Below are positions 46,836-56,838 of a stretch of DNA of 64,000 nt, piece after piece. The notes beneath the pieces were generated by a model. It was given only the letters and a program-made list of their open reading frames with translations, was not told the origin of the DNA and searched no databases. Position numbers and translations under genes: made by a program. The stretch lies in assembly GCF_022376445.1 (NCBI RefSeq), contig NW_025955016.1, forward strand, positions 184,291-248,290, written 5' to 3'. Numbering within the stretch: the first letter of the stretch is position 1; each line of letters begins with the position of its first letter. Origin of the DNA: Fomitopsis serialis (lineage: Eukaryota > Basidiomycota > Agaricomycetes > Polyporales > Fomitopsidaceae).

Positions 46836-46849
46836 AAATCAATCATCAT
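46836..46849 (+). repeat. Target-site duplication, 3' copy
   Basis: AAATCAATCATCAT after the poly(A) tract, identical to 35153-35166. Removing the element and one copy restores the pre-insertion site, which joins the F-box 3' flank to TTTCTTTGCTCGG. Confidence 0.85.
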
Positions 46850-47144
46850 TTTCTTTGCTCGGAAGCGCTAATATCCCTGAGAAATCATAATCATATAATC
46901 AACAGAGCTAAACCCGTAGTACTGGGACCACAATGACTGTGAGTGCATTATACCAACGCTGCCCAGTCGAAGCCTCGGTGGAAGTGTTTGAGTGTCACCC
47001 ATGGCGGTAAACAAGCGTCCGCGGTGGACGGATGGCAATTGCCCACTGGCGCTGACTGACAACCTCAAACACAAAATAGGCAGAACCTGCGCATTCAACG
47101 TCAGAAACGACGACAAATACATCCCAAAGCCACCCACTTCATCT

Positions 47145-48281
47145 TCACGCCCTCCTCGCAAGCAACACCGCCATCGGCCACTCCACCTCCACCTCCTCGC
47201 CCTCCCCCGCCTCGCCCCCATCCTTCCCTTCCAATCGCGCCACCTCCTCCCTCAGCTTACGCCAAAACCGCACCTCCACGTCCGCGGCCTCTGGCACCTT
47301 CGCTTTCATGGTGTGCAGCGCGGAGAACGTCTGCAAGTATGCGAGCATGCCCGCCCACGTCGTGCGCGTCCGCAGGATCGACGGGCGCGCCTCCGGCAGC
47401 GCGTGGTGCGGCCGCGTGAAGTAGACGCGTTCAAAGTCCGCCCAGGACGCGGCGGAGAGGGTGCGCGGGTCTGGAATTGCCTGCAGGTGATCGTCGACGA
47501 TGGTTCGCCCCGGTCGCTCCCAGTATGGCCCGACGGAGTGCAGCGGGTCCGTGCCTTGGCAGTACTCGTGGATGAGCGGCGTGAGGGAGGGGTATTGCGG
47601 GAGTCGGAATTGCGAGTAGCCCTGGTAGCGCTGTGAGCAACTGCGTATGGTGCGGAGGCGAAAAGACGGCTTACCCAGGCGGCGAGGGTGCCTCCGGGCT
47701 TGAGGACCCGCGCGGCTTCGGGCCAGAGCTTGGCCCAGTCGAACCAGTGCGCGGCTTGGGCTACATTCCGTCCACGGCGATTTAGAATCGGAGTATTGGA
47801 TCACGTTGATTATTACGCACCGGAGACGATCAGATCCACGCTCCCTTCCTCCAGCCAGCCCAGCTCCTCCGCCGCGCTCTGTACGAACTTGAACCGCCCC
47901 GGCCTGTCGAGCTCCGGGCGCGACTTGACTACCTCGCGTGCTTGCACGAGCATGCCCTCTGAGGGGTCTGACCCGATGACATTCTTGAAGGGGGTCAGCT
48001 CAAGCGTCGCTTGGCCTGTTCAAAGGATTGGTGAGTTAGAAAGTACAAGGGGACCTCAACACGCACCGGTGCCGCAGCCCAAGTCGAGCGCGGTGTCCCA
48101 TCGCGCGCGCGGGTCGCGTCCGTGGTGGGCGAAGAGGAAGTCGTATAACTGCTTGGGGTAGGTAGGACGCGCTAAGGTACGGATGTCAGCGTGCAGTAGA
48201 ACGCACGAGGTGGTGATCAGGGAAACGCGTACCTGCGGCGTACCGCACCGCGTCAAACGTCTTCTGCGCGAACGTCGCCAT
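47145..48281 (-). CDS. Class I SAM-dependent methyltransferase (trans-aconitate type)
   Basis: Five exons: 48281-48233, 48171-48067, 48015-47821, 47760-47675, 47630-47145; 921 nt, 306 residues, no lesion. Begins MATFAQKTFDAVRYAAARPT. SAM-binding motif I is LDLGCGTGQATLEL, split by an intron inside GTG; motif II acidic end is NVIGSDPSEGMLVQA; then DLIVSAQAAHWFDW and RVLKPGGTLAAWGYSQFRLP complete the Methyltransf_11-like fold. The AAHWFDW motif and the later SWADFERVYFTRP segment resemble yeast Tmt1 and related cytosolic enzymes that methylate small carboxylic acids. The exact substrate is not shown. The C-terminal tail (EVEVEWPMAVLLARRA) was duplicated at 31626. Shorter introns of about 60 nt, typical donors. 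Confidence 0.9.
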
Positions 48282-48407
48282 GACTAAAGTACTTCCGTCC
48301 CGGTTGGACGCGTCTGAGGAGGGTGAAAGCTTCGTTCTGGTCAACTGTGTAGCGTGTTAGCGCTCGAACCTCCTAAGCTGAGGTATAGTTTTCTGTTCGC
48401 TGCACGC

Positions 48408-48415
48408 GTTTATAA
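48408..48415 (-). promoter_or_regulatory. TATA-like box of the methyltransferase gene
   Basis: GTTATAAA on the minus strand about 128 nt before the ATG at 48281. Confidence 0.45.
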
Positions 48416-48419
48416 CCCC

Positions 48420-49667
48420 TGCAGTACGCGGCGAGACGCCAGCGTGAGTCAGACCTCGCGGTTGCGTGGTGTGGATAAAATGGAGAAGATGCGACATGTC
48501 GTTTGCACCGCAGGTTGGAAGGGACATTGTCGGGACAACATTTCGGCCGATAGGAGCGACGCGCGACGAAGGCGCCAAGGAAACGCGTCTGCGGGGATGG
48601 ACACTAAACCATTTTCGGAATTTATATTGAACGCTTGACATGGGCGCTTGAATTATTGCCGTTTGCGAAATAGTTGGCGGTGGCGCGTTTCAAACGCGTT
48701 TCGCACAAATGCGATCCCCAGTTTTTAGTCCTGCATGATTCACGAAGGCGAACGGCCATCATCGGATATATATTCTTGATGTACTCGATGAGGAGATTTG
48801 CACCCCATACTTAGTCTGTGAATTTGTTTAATTCGTGCAAGACCGTCCGCGAGGGGGCCTCTTGGGCAAAGAAGCACACCTAGCACATGGATAACGAGCT
48901 GTGATCACAACTGAATAAGATACCCATGGTGTGACATGTTCCATGACGTGTGCCCCAGGTCTTTTCTGGTAAGTAGCAGTGTCATCTTGCGATGTCGGGC
49001 CCGGTCGGTGTCCGACCGGCGCTCGAGCAATCCTAATGGGTACTTGCATTATGATAGCTTGAGCTCAACATTACATACCGTCGTTGGTGCCTTAGGTATG
49101 CTTGAAGGATTTATTGGGCGGTTTGAATCTAGAAACACGCTGCAGAGACGTCAGTGAATGTTCCAACGAGACGGTCGTCGCCAAATGCCGCGGCAAGCAC
49201 TTCATTTGAGCGCCAGGATGGCCCACTCGGCATCGCTCAACGACACGCTGCTGACGCAAAAATCATGGGGCACACATCTAGTACATCATTGCATGTTATA
49301 CCACACCTATCCACGCAGTCACTCTTTATATTCTTCTAGTTTCATGGGCTAGACAGGCACTCAGCCCGGCTGCACAACTCCCCTCGGTCGAGCATATTCA
49401 ACACCTATAAACATGTAAGGGGATCCGTGTCCGCATTCGCGAGTTATGCGGGACAGATGGTCGGGCATCGCGTTTGCGCGAAACGTGCCATCGCCCACTA
49501 TCTCGCAAACAGCAATAAACACTGTTGAGTCACCACGATGGATGCTATATAGATGCCCATGAGGTCCTTGCGAGCCGTCTTCACGAAGGAAAATTGTGCA
49601 AGCTCTGTGAGAGCTGTGAACGGCTTAGACCTAGTTGATTGTCGTAGCAGAGATAGCTCCACGACGT
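48420..49667. other. Gene-free interval
   Basis: Region between the methyltransferase promoter and the 3' end of the ABC gene. Frames are short and without features on both strands. Confidence 0.5.
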
Positions 49668-51530
49668 TCAAGCAATGACTTCCTGTGCTACGCCATCCTT
49701 CAACAAGAGTCTCCTGACCCCGTCCGCCTTGGCCCAAGGCACCTCGTCTTCCCAATGACTGATCACCACGCATGCCTGCGTCGGCAGCAGTCCTCCCGCA
49801 CCGTCCGCCAAGTACCGCCAGACCGCCTCCACCATCCCCTCGTCCATCCCCGCCCACACCTCATCCAGCAGCACGATCGGCGGCCGTCCCACGAGCGCAC
49901 GCATCAGCAGAACCATGCCCTGCTCACCAGGGGTGAGGTCGATGAAGTGGCGCTTCGCAAACGCGACGTCCTCCGGCGCGCTGTACGACCCGTCGGGCAC
50001 GCGCCCCTTCCACGCGCGCGGCCCAAGGCCCTCGAGCACCTCCCACACACGCTCGATTCGCCACTTCTCCTCGAGACCACCGGGCTCGAGCTCCTGCGCG
50101 GTGTCGTAGCCCACTCCGACGCGCATCCTTCCGCGGGGCACGAACACACCGCCGAACCCCGTCCCAATGACGTCCCACACCGTCATGCCGTGCCTTCGCG
50201 GGAACGCGGCGTGCAGCTCGGGGCTGACGCGCCCGATGCGCGTATTGAGCTGGAGCGTCGGCCAGCTCGCGCGCGGGCGGCCCAGCAGCTGGAGCCTCTC
50301 GCTCTGCGCGTACGACAGCGGGTGCTCGCCCGTGAGCATCGCGAGCAGCGTCGTCTTCCCCGCGCCGTTCTCGCCCATCAGGTGCCACCGCGAGTTCTCG
50401 TGGATCGTCCAACTCACGCTCTTCAGCACCTGCCGGTTGCCGTAGGTCACGCTCAGGTTGTCGATCTTCGCGAGTTCGAAGCCGCGCTGCCGCTCGCCGT
50501 GCTTGGCACCACCGCCGGACATGGCGGCAGCTGTGTGTTGCTGCTCATGTATCGCCTCGTGCATTTCTTCCGTCGTGCCCGTGCGTATAGTCTGTTCGGG
50601 CGTCACGAGCGCGACGTGAGTTATCCAGTCAGGAATCGGGTCCTTGGCTCGCATGCCGAGCAGAACATGGGGGGTATCAGGCTCAGTGGATGAGTGTTTC
50701 CGGTGGAGGAAGTCAGATATGACGGCTCGCGTTTCCACGTCCAAACCAGCTGCAGTGCGCGTGAGTACACAAACTAAGCTTCGACGGGGAGCACACGCAC
50801 TCAGAGGCTCATCCAATATGAGCAGAGCAGGTCGCGCGAGGAGGGCCCGCGCAAGACGTGCCCTCCGCGTCTGGCCATTGCTCAACGCAATGAGCGGCAG
50901 GTCAAGCAGCGGGTTGAGGTGCAGCTCATCAACCAGCCGTCGGAGCCTCGCAATCTTTCGCGAGGGTGTGCCATGATGGTGGTGATCCGCATCAGAGTGT
51001 TCCACCAAGTCCGGAAAGTACGTTTCCCGCAGGGTCTGCCCGTCACCATCCCGCATTGCACCGTACCTCGCAGTGTAGTCAAAAAACTCTCCGCCCTTCT
51101 GGCCCCTCGTGCTCCCCGCAAACCGGACATAGTGCTCTGGTGGTCGGTGACCTAGGAAGGGGAAGATCCCGCGAGGCGGGTTCGGGTGCAGACGGCGAGA
51201 GCCAAGGAGTGACTCGAATAGAGCGCGTTTGGATGTACCGTGGCCTGCGGATATAACGGCCCAGGATTCGAAGGGCTGGACCGTCCAAGAGATGTCACGG
51301 AGGATAGGCTCGGCGGTGTTTGGGTCGCCCGGAGCATAGATGGAGGACTTGGGTATCTCTATAATCGGGTCCGACGTGGACTTTGATGATACCGGAGCGG
51401 AGGGTTCTCTTTGTACAGAGAAGGACCGCAAATCAGGTCGTGCAGCTATGTCACTGTACAGTCGTGCTCGAGGTTTGGCAAAGAACGCGTGCAGGATTTC
51501 GCGCCGAGGACAGAGTGCCGTCGAACGCAT
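49668..51530 (-). CDS. Soluble twin-ABC ATPase (yeast YDR061W / ModF-like)
   Basis: Two exons, 51530-50801 and 50749-49668, split by a 51-nt intron that stays open in frame; without it the first D-loop reads LDEPLTGLDVETRAV. 603 residues, no membrane helices. NBD1 has a degenerate Walker A (AGHGTSKRALF in place of GxxGxGKST), signature LSNGQTRRARLARAL, Walker B ALLILDEPL, and no His switch. NBD2 has an intact Walker A (GENGAGKTTLL), a variant signature (LTPGEQGMVLLMRAL), Walker B PIVLLDEVWAGMD and the His switch VVISHWEDE. This asymmetric pair matches the family of yeast YDR061W and bacterial ModF, which lack transmembrane domains. The start at 51530 gives an Arg-rich, acid-free N-terminus (MRSTALCPRREILHAFFAKP) that looks like a mitochondrial presequence. 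An in-frame upstream ATG (51563) also exists. Confidence 0.9.
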   Translation of the reverse strand: MRSTALCPRREILHAFFAKPRARLYSDIAARPDLRSFSVQREPSAPVSSKSTSDPIIEIPKSSIYAPGDPNTAEPILRDISWTVQPFESWAVISAGHGTSKRALFESLLGSRRLHPNPPRGIFPFLGHRPPEHYVRFAGSTRGQKGGEFFDYTARYGAMRDGDGQTLRETYFPDLVEHSDADHHHHGTPSRKIARLRRLVDELHLNPLLDLPLIALSNGQTRRARLARALLARPALLILDEPLSACAPRRSLVCVLTRTAAGLDVETRAVISDFLHRKHSSTEPDTPHVLLGMRAKDPIPDWITHVALVTPEQTIRTGTTEEMHEAIHEQQHTAAAMSGGGAKHGERQRGFELAKIDNLSVTYGNRQVLKSVSWTIHENSRWHLMGENGAGKTTLLAMLTGEHPLSYAQSERLQLLGRPRASWPTLQLNTRIGRVSPELHAAFPRRHGMTVWDVIGTGFGGVFVPRGRMRVGVGYDTAQELEPGGLEEKWRIERVWEVLEGLGPRAWKGRVPDGSYSAPEDVAFAKRHFIDLTPGEQGMVLLMRALVGRPPIVLLDEVWAGMDEGMVEAVWRYLADGAGGLLPTQACVVISHWEDEVPWAKADGVRRLLLKDGVAQEVIA

Positions 51531-51624
51531 GACCCACTTTTGAGGACGCCGTGATCGGCGCAATAGAGTAGCAACGACGGCCTGAGTCTTGACAGCCAGA
51601 AAAGGCAGGACGAAGATGAGGGGT

Positions 51625-51690
51625 GACGACGACGACGACGAGGAGGAGGAGGAGGAGGAGGAGGAGGAGGAGGAGGAGGAGGAGGAGGAG
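51625..51690 (+). repeat. Trinucleotide microsatellite (GAC)n(GAG)n
   Basis: About 66 bases of uninterrupted GAC then GAG repeats, 95 nt upstream of the ABC gene start. Likely polymorphic. Its Ser/Leu-rich minus frames are by-products. Confidence 0.95.
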
Positions 51691-51699
51691 AAGCGATGA

Positions 51700-52202
51700 G
51701 GCGTAGGAGGAGGAGGAGGACGAGGCGGGAGTCATGATCGGCTTCGGTGGTTGCCGAGATCTCGCCGGACAATCTAGGCGCCCTCCTGGGTTCGCTGATT
51801 TTGACCGCGAATTTGACTGCGTATTCGTAGGCTACTGGATGACTCGGTGCTTCAAGACATCGTAAAAGCAGAATTCACTCGAAATCAGCCCTTTCAGAGC
51901 CGACTAGTGAGACCTCTCCCAATAAGCCATGGATAGACCTGCTAGCAATCTCAAGGAAAAGTCGTCCTTTTACAACATACTTAGAGGTCGCGAGGTTCAA
52001 GACAATCGCTACATCCAGTTGCTGTGCAGGACAGATAAATAGGATGCTACTCTCGAAGCAGAGATGTATACATTCTAATGATAGATTCACGTTAATAATG
52101 AGATGATGCATCGAACGCACATAGTAGAGGGAATCCAATAATGCTTGCGAGAGCCCTGTGGCTGTCTCGCGGGTATGACGGATGCCACTCGTAGCGGCGA
52201 GC
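51700..52202. other. Gene-free interval
   Basis: A 132-codon minus frame ends at 51875 (LLDSLYYVRSMHHLIINVNL and on) and overlaps the last exon of family gene B in another frame. No start, intron or family supports it as a gene. Confidence 0.4.
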
Positions 52203-53036
52203 TCAGGCATTGGGCTCAGCCGCCGCGGAGTGGACCGCGTGTTCGTGTTCTGCATGCCATCAGACATTATCATAGCACAAGTAACCGCGAGTGCTTACGG
52301 GTATCTGTTGACATCGACCATCGAGCTTCCTTGTCGAATAGGGCGGAATGCTCGTACTGCTCGTACGATAGCTCCACAGTACGCACGTACGGGTCGTCAA
52401 GGTCGGCGATATCCACGGAGTGTTTTTCGAGCTCTGGTGTTTCCTGGGTACGGGGTGACGGTGCAGTCGTCGATGTGGCGTCATCGGCCGAGAGCAAAGG
52501 CGCGCGCCCCTCGCTTTGTAGACGCATCTGTGCTTGAGATGTCGTTTCCTGGCGTACATATAGATTAGCATAGAGAGAACGAACAAGATTCACCAGACTT
52601 ACAGAGATGTCGGCGCGTAGTTTGTTGACTTGCTGGCATAATCGATAGATACCGTAAGACACGCCCGTGACCATGCCCTTGATTTGTTGTCCAAGGGTCT
52701 TTGCAGAGTATGCGGATAGTTTGAAGTCAATCGCATGCCCCTCAATGCTAGGCAACGATGGCCATCAGGTAAGGCAACAAAGTCGATCAAGATATCGGTA
52801 ACATACCTGATTAGAGCTAGCTTGCTCTTAGCGATGTAACCCACATCCGAAAGTAGTCCTCTTTCGATCACAGAGTCGAGGAGATCCTTCGTATCATCTA
52901 TGGCCTCTTCGAGAGCTTTCACCTTCGTCAAGGGGATTTGGGTCATGACAAAAGTGTAGAGTAGAGGTAACACAGTGGCGAGGCTGATGGCACCAGTGAT
53001 CCACGTCCATGTGTCGATGTTGAAACTGTCAGACAT
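52203..53036 (-). CDS. TM/coiled-coil family protein B (intact)
   Basis: Four exons: 53036-52807, 52747-52603, 52548-52299, 52249-52203; 672 nt, 223 residues, clean frame. Residues 12-35 form one membrane helix (WITGAISLATVLPLLYTFVM). An amphipathic helix follows (KALEEAIDDTKDLLDSVIER, then GLLSDVGYIAKSKLALI). Exon 2 holds a second helical repeat (SAKTLGQQIKGMVTGVSYGI, YRLCQQVNKLRADIS). The remainder is disordered, Ser/Thr/Pro- and Glu-rich. Copies A and C share the first two intron positions and phases. I do not recognise a named domain. Orientation outside-in or inside-out cannot be told. It is transcribed away from the kinase gene, 420 bp between the two ATGs. Confidence 0.72.
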
Positions 53037-53129
53037 CGTGTTGAGGTCCCTTGAGAGCTGGTCGCGCGGAGTGGCTCGGTACGAGGAGATCGCGAGACCG
53101 TCCGAGTCCTGAGCAGCCGGCGACTGCAC

Positions 53130-53137
53130 TTATATCC
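53130..53137 (-). promoter_or_regulatory. TATA-like box of family gene B
   Basis: GATATAAG on the minus strand, about 95 nt before the ATG at 53036. Confidence 0.45.
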
Positions 53138-53456
53138 AGTGCAGCCTCCACCTCGCGCTCAAGGGTAACATGAGGTGCCAGATGAACATCGGGAGACCGC
53201 ATGGCAAGATCGCTCTTCGCTAACCAAAAACAGTAGCAGATCAGCACTGCCCCGTAGAAAATGACAATGGAGAAGGGCCCAAGAAGGGATGCGGCAGCGT
53301 GCCAGGCATCATACGCAAGCTCAACGATGCCGCCATTCGAGTATGGTAGTTGCTCCCCAATACTATTGCAGTCACATGGTTGCACGGCAAGTGCCAGCGA
53401 TCGAGATCCGGGCGTGTAGCCACCACTGCCGGCCAGCTAGTTGTTCATCGGTACTG

Positions 53457-54824
53457 ATGTCCATCAGCCCTCCAGACAATGCTTACCCCGACGGCTCTGC
53501 GAGGAAACCATCGAAACTGCCTTACTATGTCTATCTCACAGAGGAAGCCGCTCAGATATTCGAGAAATCAACGCGTGAAGGCAGCTACGCGCTTTCTCCG
53601 GACGAACGCTGGTGGAGTGCACGCGAATCTTGTCTGTTCTCTGCCGGTTATTCACTAAGACCACGCTATCACGCGAACTGGAGCCCGTCATGGCTGGGAA
53701 CCAGGCTCAACCCATTATTCTGCGAGGACTCGATAATGAGCGAGGTATGTCTAGTCCTTCGTCTGCTCGAGCGGTCTCCAGATGCCCGGATCTATTAGCG
53801 TTACCACATCATGGACGCCGTACGAAAGAGAGACGGTGCGGTAGTAACGATCAAGATGGTGAAGAAAGACACGAGAGAAGTTGCCATTGCTCAATACCTT
53901 TCCTCTGCGACTCTGGCCAAAGATCCTCACAATCACTGTGTATCGGTCTTTGACGTCTTGCCAGACCCTTTCGAGCCGAAGAAGATGCTGATGATCATGC
54001 AATATCTACGCCCGTTTGATGATCCTCCATTCATGGCTCTTGGCGAAGTCATCGACTTCATCAGCCAGACACTCGAGGTAGGTTCCACCACAAGCGTCTT
54101 CGCGTTGCGGATTCGTTGACCAAATCTAAAGGGGATATCGTTTCTGCATCGGCATCGAGTAGCGCATCGGTAAGTGTCTCTTGCTGTGCGACTGTCCACT
54201 CATCTAAGTCATACAGAGACTGTGCAGGCGCTAACATCATGATGGACGGTCGACCTTTATACCCTGAGGGCCACCACCCAGTCAGCCGGGACCTGTCCAC
54301 GGATGCGATATATGACATCGTACCACGCTCCCGCCTGGACCACCCTGTTCGATACTATTACATCGACTTCGGAATCTCATCCTTCTTCCCCGTCGGTGCA
54401 CCCCCTCTGGTCTTGGGTCTGGATGGAAGGGACAAGGAGGTACCGGAGCTATCTGACCGCGCTCCATACAATGCATTTAAGGTCGACATATTCATACTCG
54501 GAAATCTGTATAGGAAGCACTTCGTCCAGGTAAGCGTACGGAGGTGGCGTGGATGCAGTCCCATGAGCTGAAAATCCGCAGAAATACAACGACTTCAAGA
54601 TGCTCGAGTCTCTCATCGACGGCATGACTCGGAAGATACCCGAAGAACGGCTGACTGCCGACGAGGCGGTGGTGTTTTTCCAGGGCATCCGGTCTACGGT
54701 AGACCCCGTCCAATGGCGCGCAAGGTTGCGGCCGCGTGGCGAGAGCACTCCTGAATGGATGCTGAACAATGCTGTTCACATGGCAAGAGAAGGTGTTTAT
54801 CGCATGAAGAAACTGGTAGCATAG
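53457..54824 (+). CDS. Basidiomycete protein kinase-like protein
   Basis: Five exons: 53457-53744, 53799-54077, 54132-54169, 54217-54529, 54582-54824; 1161 nt, 386 residues. N-terminal lobe: DERWWSARESCLFSAGYSLR and RYHANWSPSW, typical of a fungus-specific kinase-like family, then VVTIKMVKKD with the VAIK-type lysine. The catalytic loop HRDCAGANIMMD keeps HRD and the Mg-binding Asn and is assembled across an intron. YYIDFGIS is the DFG motif. The C-lobe has KVDIFILGNLY (the usual D-x-W/F segment) and LTADEAVVFFQGIRS. All canonical active-site residues are visible, so activity is likely; the glycine loop is not obvious. No signal peptide or membrane helix. Substrate unknown. Such kinases are expanded in Agaricomycetes. 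Confidence 0.87.
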
Positions 54825-55788
54825 TCTTCTGTCAGTCGCGTTATACATACATCCGCCGCGGCACTGACCTTAGGTTTCTGCCAGGTTGCTCGCTCACGAC
54901 ACGAGACCCCCATTCCACCTCTCGGCTGGTCATCATTGCTTTCGGCGCTTTGTCACAACTATCGGCTCAACAGGTATCATTATTCACATTGTATTCAAAT
55001 TGTACAGCTCTACCAGGAATCAATGGGTGTCTCGCGGGTTCGCTTCCTGTTCTGAGCATAACGTATCATGCGGTTCTCTCTGTTACTCACCTGCCTATGG
55101 GGTGTTCTTTGTCCGGTGTCTCCGCCCCCTCCCCGCAACATAGACCGAGGCATCAATTTCACTTCGCCTCTCCGATATACCCAACGATCGTCCGGTCCCC
55201 TTTGTCTAATGGAAGGACGTTTCCTCCGCCTGTCGGCAGTAGACGAGGCAAACCTACGCTAGCAGGGCATCTCGAGGCATCTCTTCTTCATATCAGGCTC
55301 AGTCGACTTAAATGTCAGGTGCGCCGCTGCGATTCGCTCTCGTTCTTGAGGCTGAAAACTACCGTTTCGCAGATCTGTTTTAGGATGGGCGATGTTCAAG
55401 GAGTATTACTGACGAGCCCGACGTGCAGGGAGAGCGCAGGGGCCTTCAAATCAGACTCAGACTTCAGCGCAATTGTCCTGATGCCTGACGTCAGACTCAC
55501 ACGTCTCACCCGGCGCTAAGTACGTGCAGGCTTCTTTCTGTCAAGCTTGCGCACGGGCCATGAGGCTGTGCAGAAACACGCCGATCACGCTCAACAACCA
55601 CACCTTTACGGAGCGTAAGCCTCATGTTCTTGCGCAGTGGTTGCCGGCCGTCGTCGTATGTGCTCAAGTAGCCCCACGGCTGAGGTTCGGACGGCCAACT
55701 CTCAGTCTCATCGCATCGGAAGCCGTGCACGATCTTGACGCTCTCTCGGTTAGCATCCCTCTCCCGCCTTCAAACACGTTGGTCCGAG
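54825..55788. other. Gene-free interval
   Basis: Between the kinase and family gene C. The long plus frame 54755-55519 overlaps the kinase end and has no domain; judged chance. Confidence 0.45.
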
Positions 55789-56206
55789 ATGTCCGCTGAA
55801 CTGCGGTTCAGCAAGGCCTTGGGGATAGGTCTCGAGCTGGTCGTCGTGACCTTCATTCTCTCATCTGTCCTGTCGTCGCAATTCCCATCATCCCAGTGCA
55901 GGGATCTCGAGGAGACATTGGCACCGAGGAGTTTTTGGAGTCTACAGTTGAGAAGGGGCTGCTACACGACCCTCATTATATTGCCCAAGCTCGACAAGCA
56001 CTAGCGAGGTAGGTGATTTCCTCGTGACGCGGACAATTAATATTATTTGAAGCCCAATTAGTGTGCAGGTCCAAGCCACCGGCCTCAGGCTGTGTTCTCA
56101 TTGCGCACCGACGATGGCCCAGCAGGTCAAGGCGATGATCTGTGGCTTATTGTACAACATCTACCGTCTACATCAGCGAGTGGTCGTTCTACGTGCTGAC
56201 ATGGCC
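55789..56206 (+). pseudogene. TM/coiled-coil family protein C, frameshifted
   Basis: Starts MSAELRFSKALGIGLELVVV with the same membrane helix as copy A (GLELVVVTFILSSVLSSQFP). After CRDLEETL one base is missing near 55919. In the next frame the homologous EEFLESTVEKGLLHDPHYIA and QARQALA follow. The GTAGGT donor (about 56010) and the TTAG acceptor join to VQATGLRLCSHCAPTM and MICGLLYNIYRLHQRVVVLR, as in copy A, ending at a GTAAGC donor at 56207. No third exon found. Either a recent pseudogene or one sequence error. Confidence 0.62.
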
Positions 56207-56838
56207 GTAAGCCCTATATTTTTGTGTTGTCGTCATTAATTCATGTATAGTGTCGATGTGTCGGAGGACGGTATCGGAGGAGCGAAAGTCCTTGAGGGGC
56301 GGTGATCACAACTTGCCGCGGGAAAAGATCCGTTATATCTGAAGGCCTTAGGTATCAAGTTTGACATCCTGGTGCTCCACCTCGAATGTCTATGTTCGCT
56401 TCAAACAGATTACATTCCCTCGCATTCATATGCATGTTGCGGTCCAAGCAATCACCGAAGTATCGCGGCTCGTATTTGCCAGTGCGCTCCGCAGAGCGGG
56501 CGTATGTGAACTTAAATCCATGGGTACGAGCTGGGTCTTAAGGTCCAGGATGCCACGAGCACCTAAATGAAGCTCGGGCATGCTCCAATAGGCTCCCCAA
56601 TGCTTGTCTTGGTTGAATGGATAGATGTCATGTAATTCATCAAGGAAGAGCATAGGCATAGTAGCAAGTACAGGAGAACATACAATGAGTACAATGACAG
56701 GAGAGGCATACAACTAGGTCCGTGCCTCCGTAGGGCACAAGCATATAACAATTCATAAGTCAACACCACAGCGACAGAGCAAGACGGAGACCCAAAGGAC
56801 GACCACACACGCCTACCATATACCCTTCGCGTCTACAA
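56207..56838. other. Gene-free interval
   Basis: Convergent region after family gene C (+) and the multipass protein (-). No credible gene; if copy C had a third exon it should be here, but I cannot find it. Confidence 0.4.

Larger units (their letters stand above)
35167..46838 (+). mobile_element. Full-length non-LTR (LINE) retrotransposon, about 11.7 kb
   Basis: Bounded by a 11-14 nt target-site duplication and ending in 24 A bases (46815-46838), the signature of target-primed reverse transcription. The plus strand is rich in A and C throughout, unlike both flanks, which supports one unit. Contents in order: about 3.1 kb of 5' region with a 191-codon frame at 35883-36455, a gag-like ORF1 at about 38324-41085 and ORF2 at 41611-46677. 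The reverse transcriptase pattern (LLNSDYKVYTRALTSRL, DQAGFVPGRHIEDQ) is closer to L1/Tx1-type elements than to the Tad type common in fungi; that placement is inference. Both ORFs are broken by frameshifts only. Insertion fell between the F-box gene and the 3' flank of the methyltransferase gene. Confidence 0.9.

Noticed and set aside
49635..50693. 352-codon plus-strand frame opposite the ABC ATPase
   Set aside because: Composition is an Arg/His/Pro artefact; Walker and signature motifs lie on the minus strand.
51625..51690. Trinucleotide repeat considered as a coding poly-Glu or poly-Asp tract
   Set aside because: It lies upstream of the ABC gene start and no exon includes it; simple microsatellite.
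53029..53385. 118-codon minus frame with a hydrophobic stretch upstream of family gene B
   Set aside because: Overlaps the TATA element and start of gene B in another frame; a single hydrophobic run without splice or homology support is not enough.
54755..55519. 254-codon plus frame after the kinase
   Set aside because: Overlaps the kinase 3' end in another frame, with random-looking composition and no feature.
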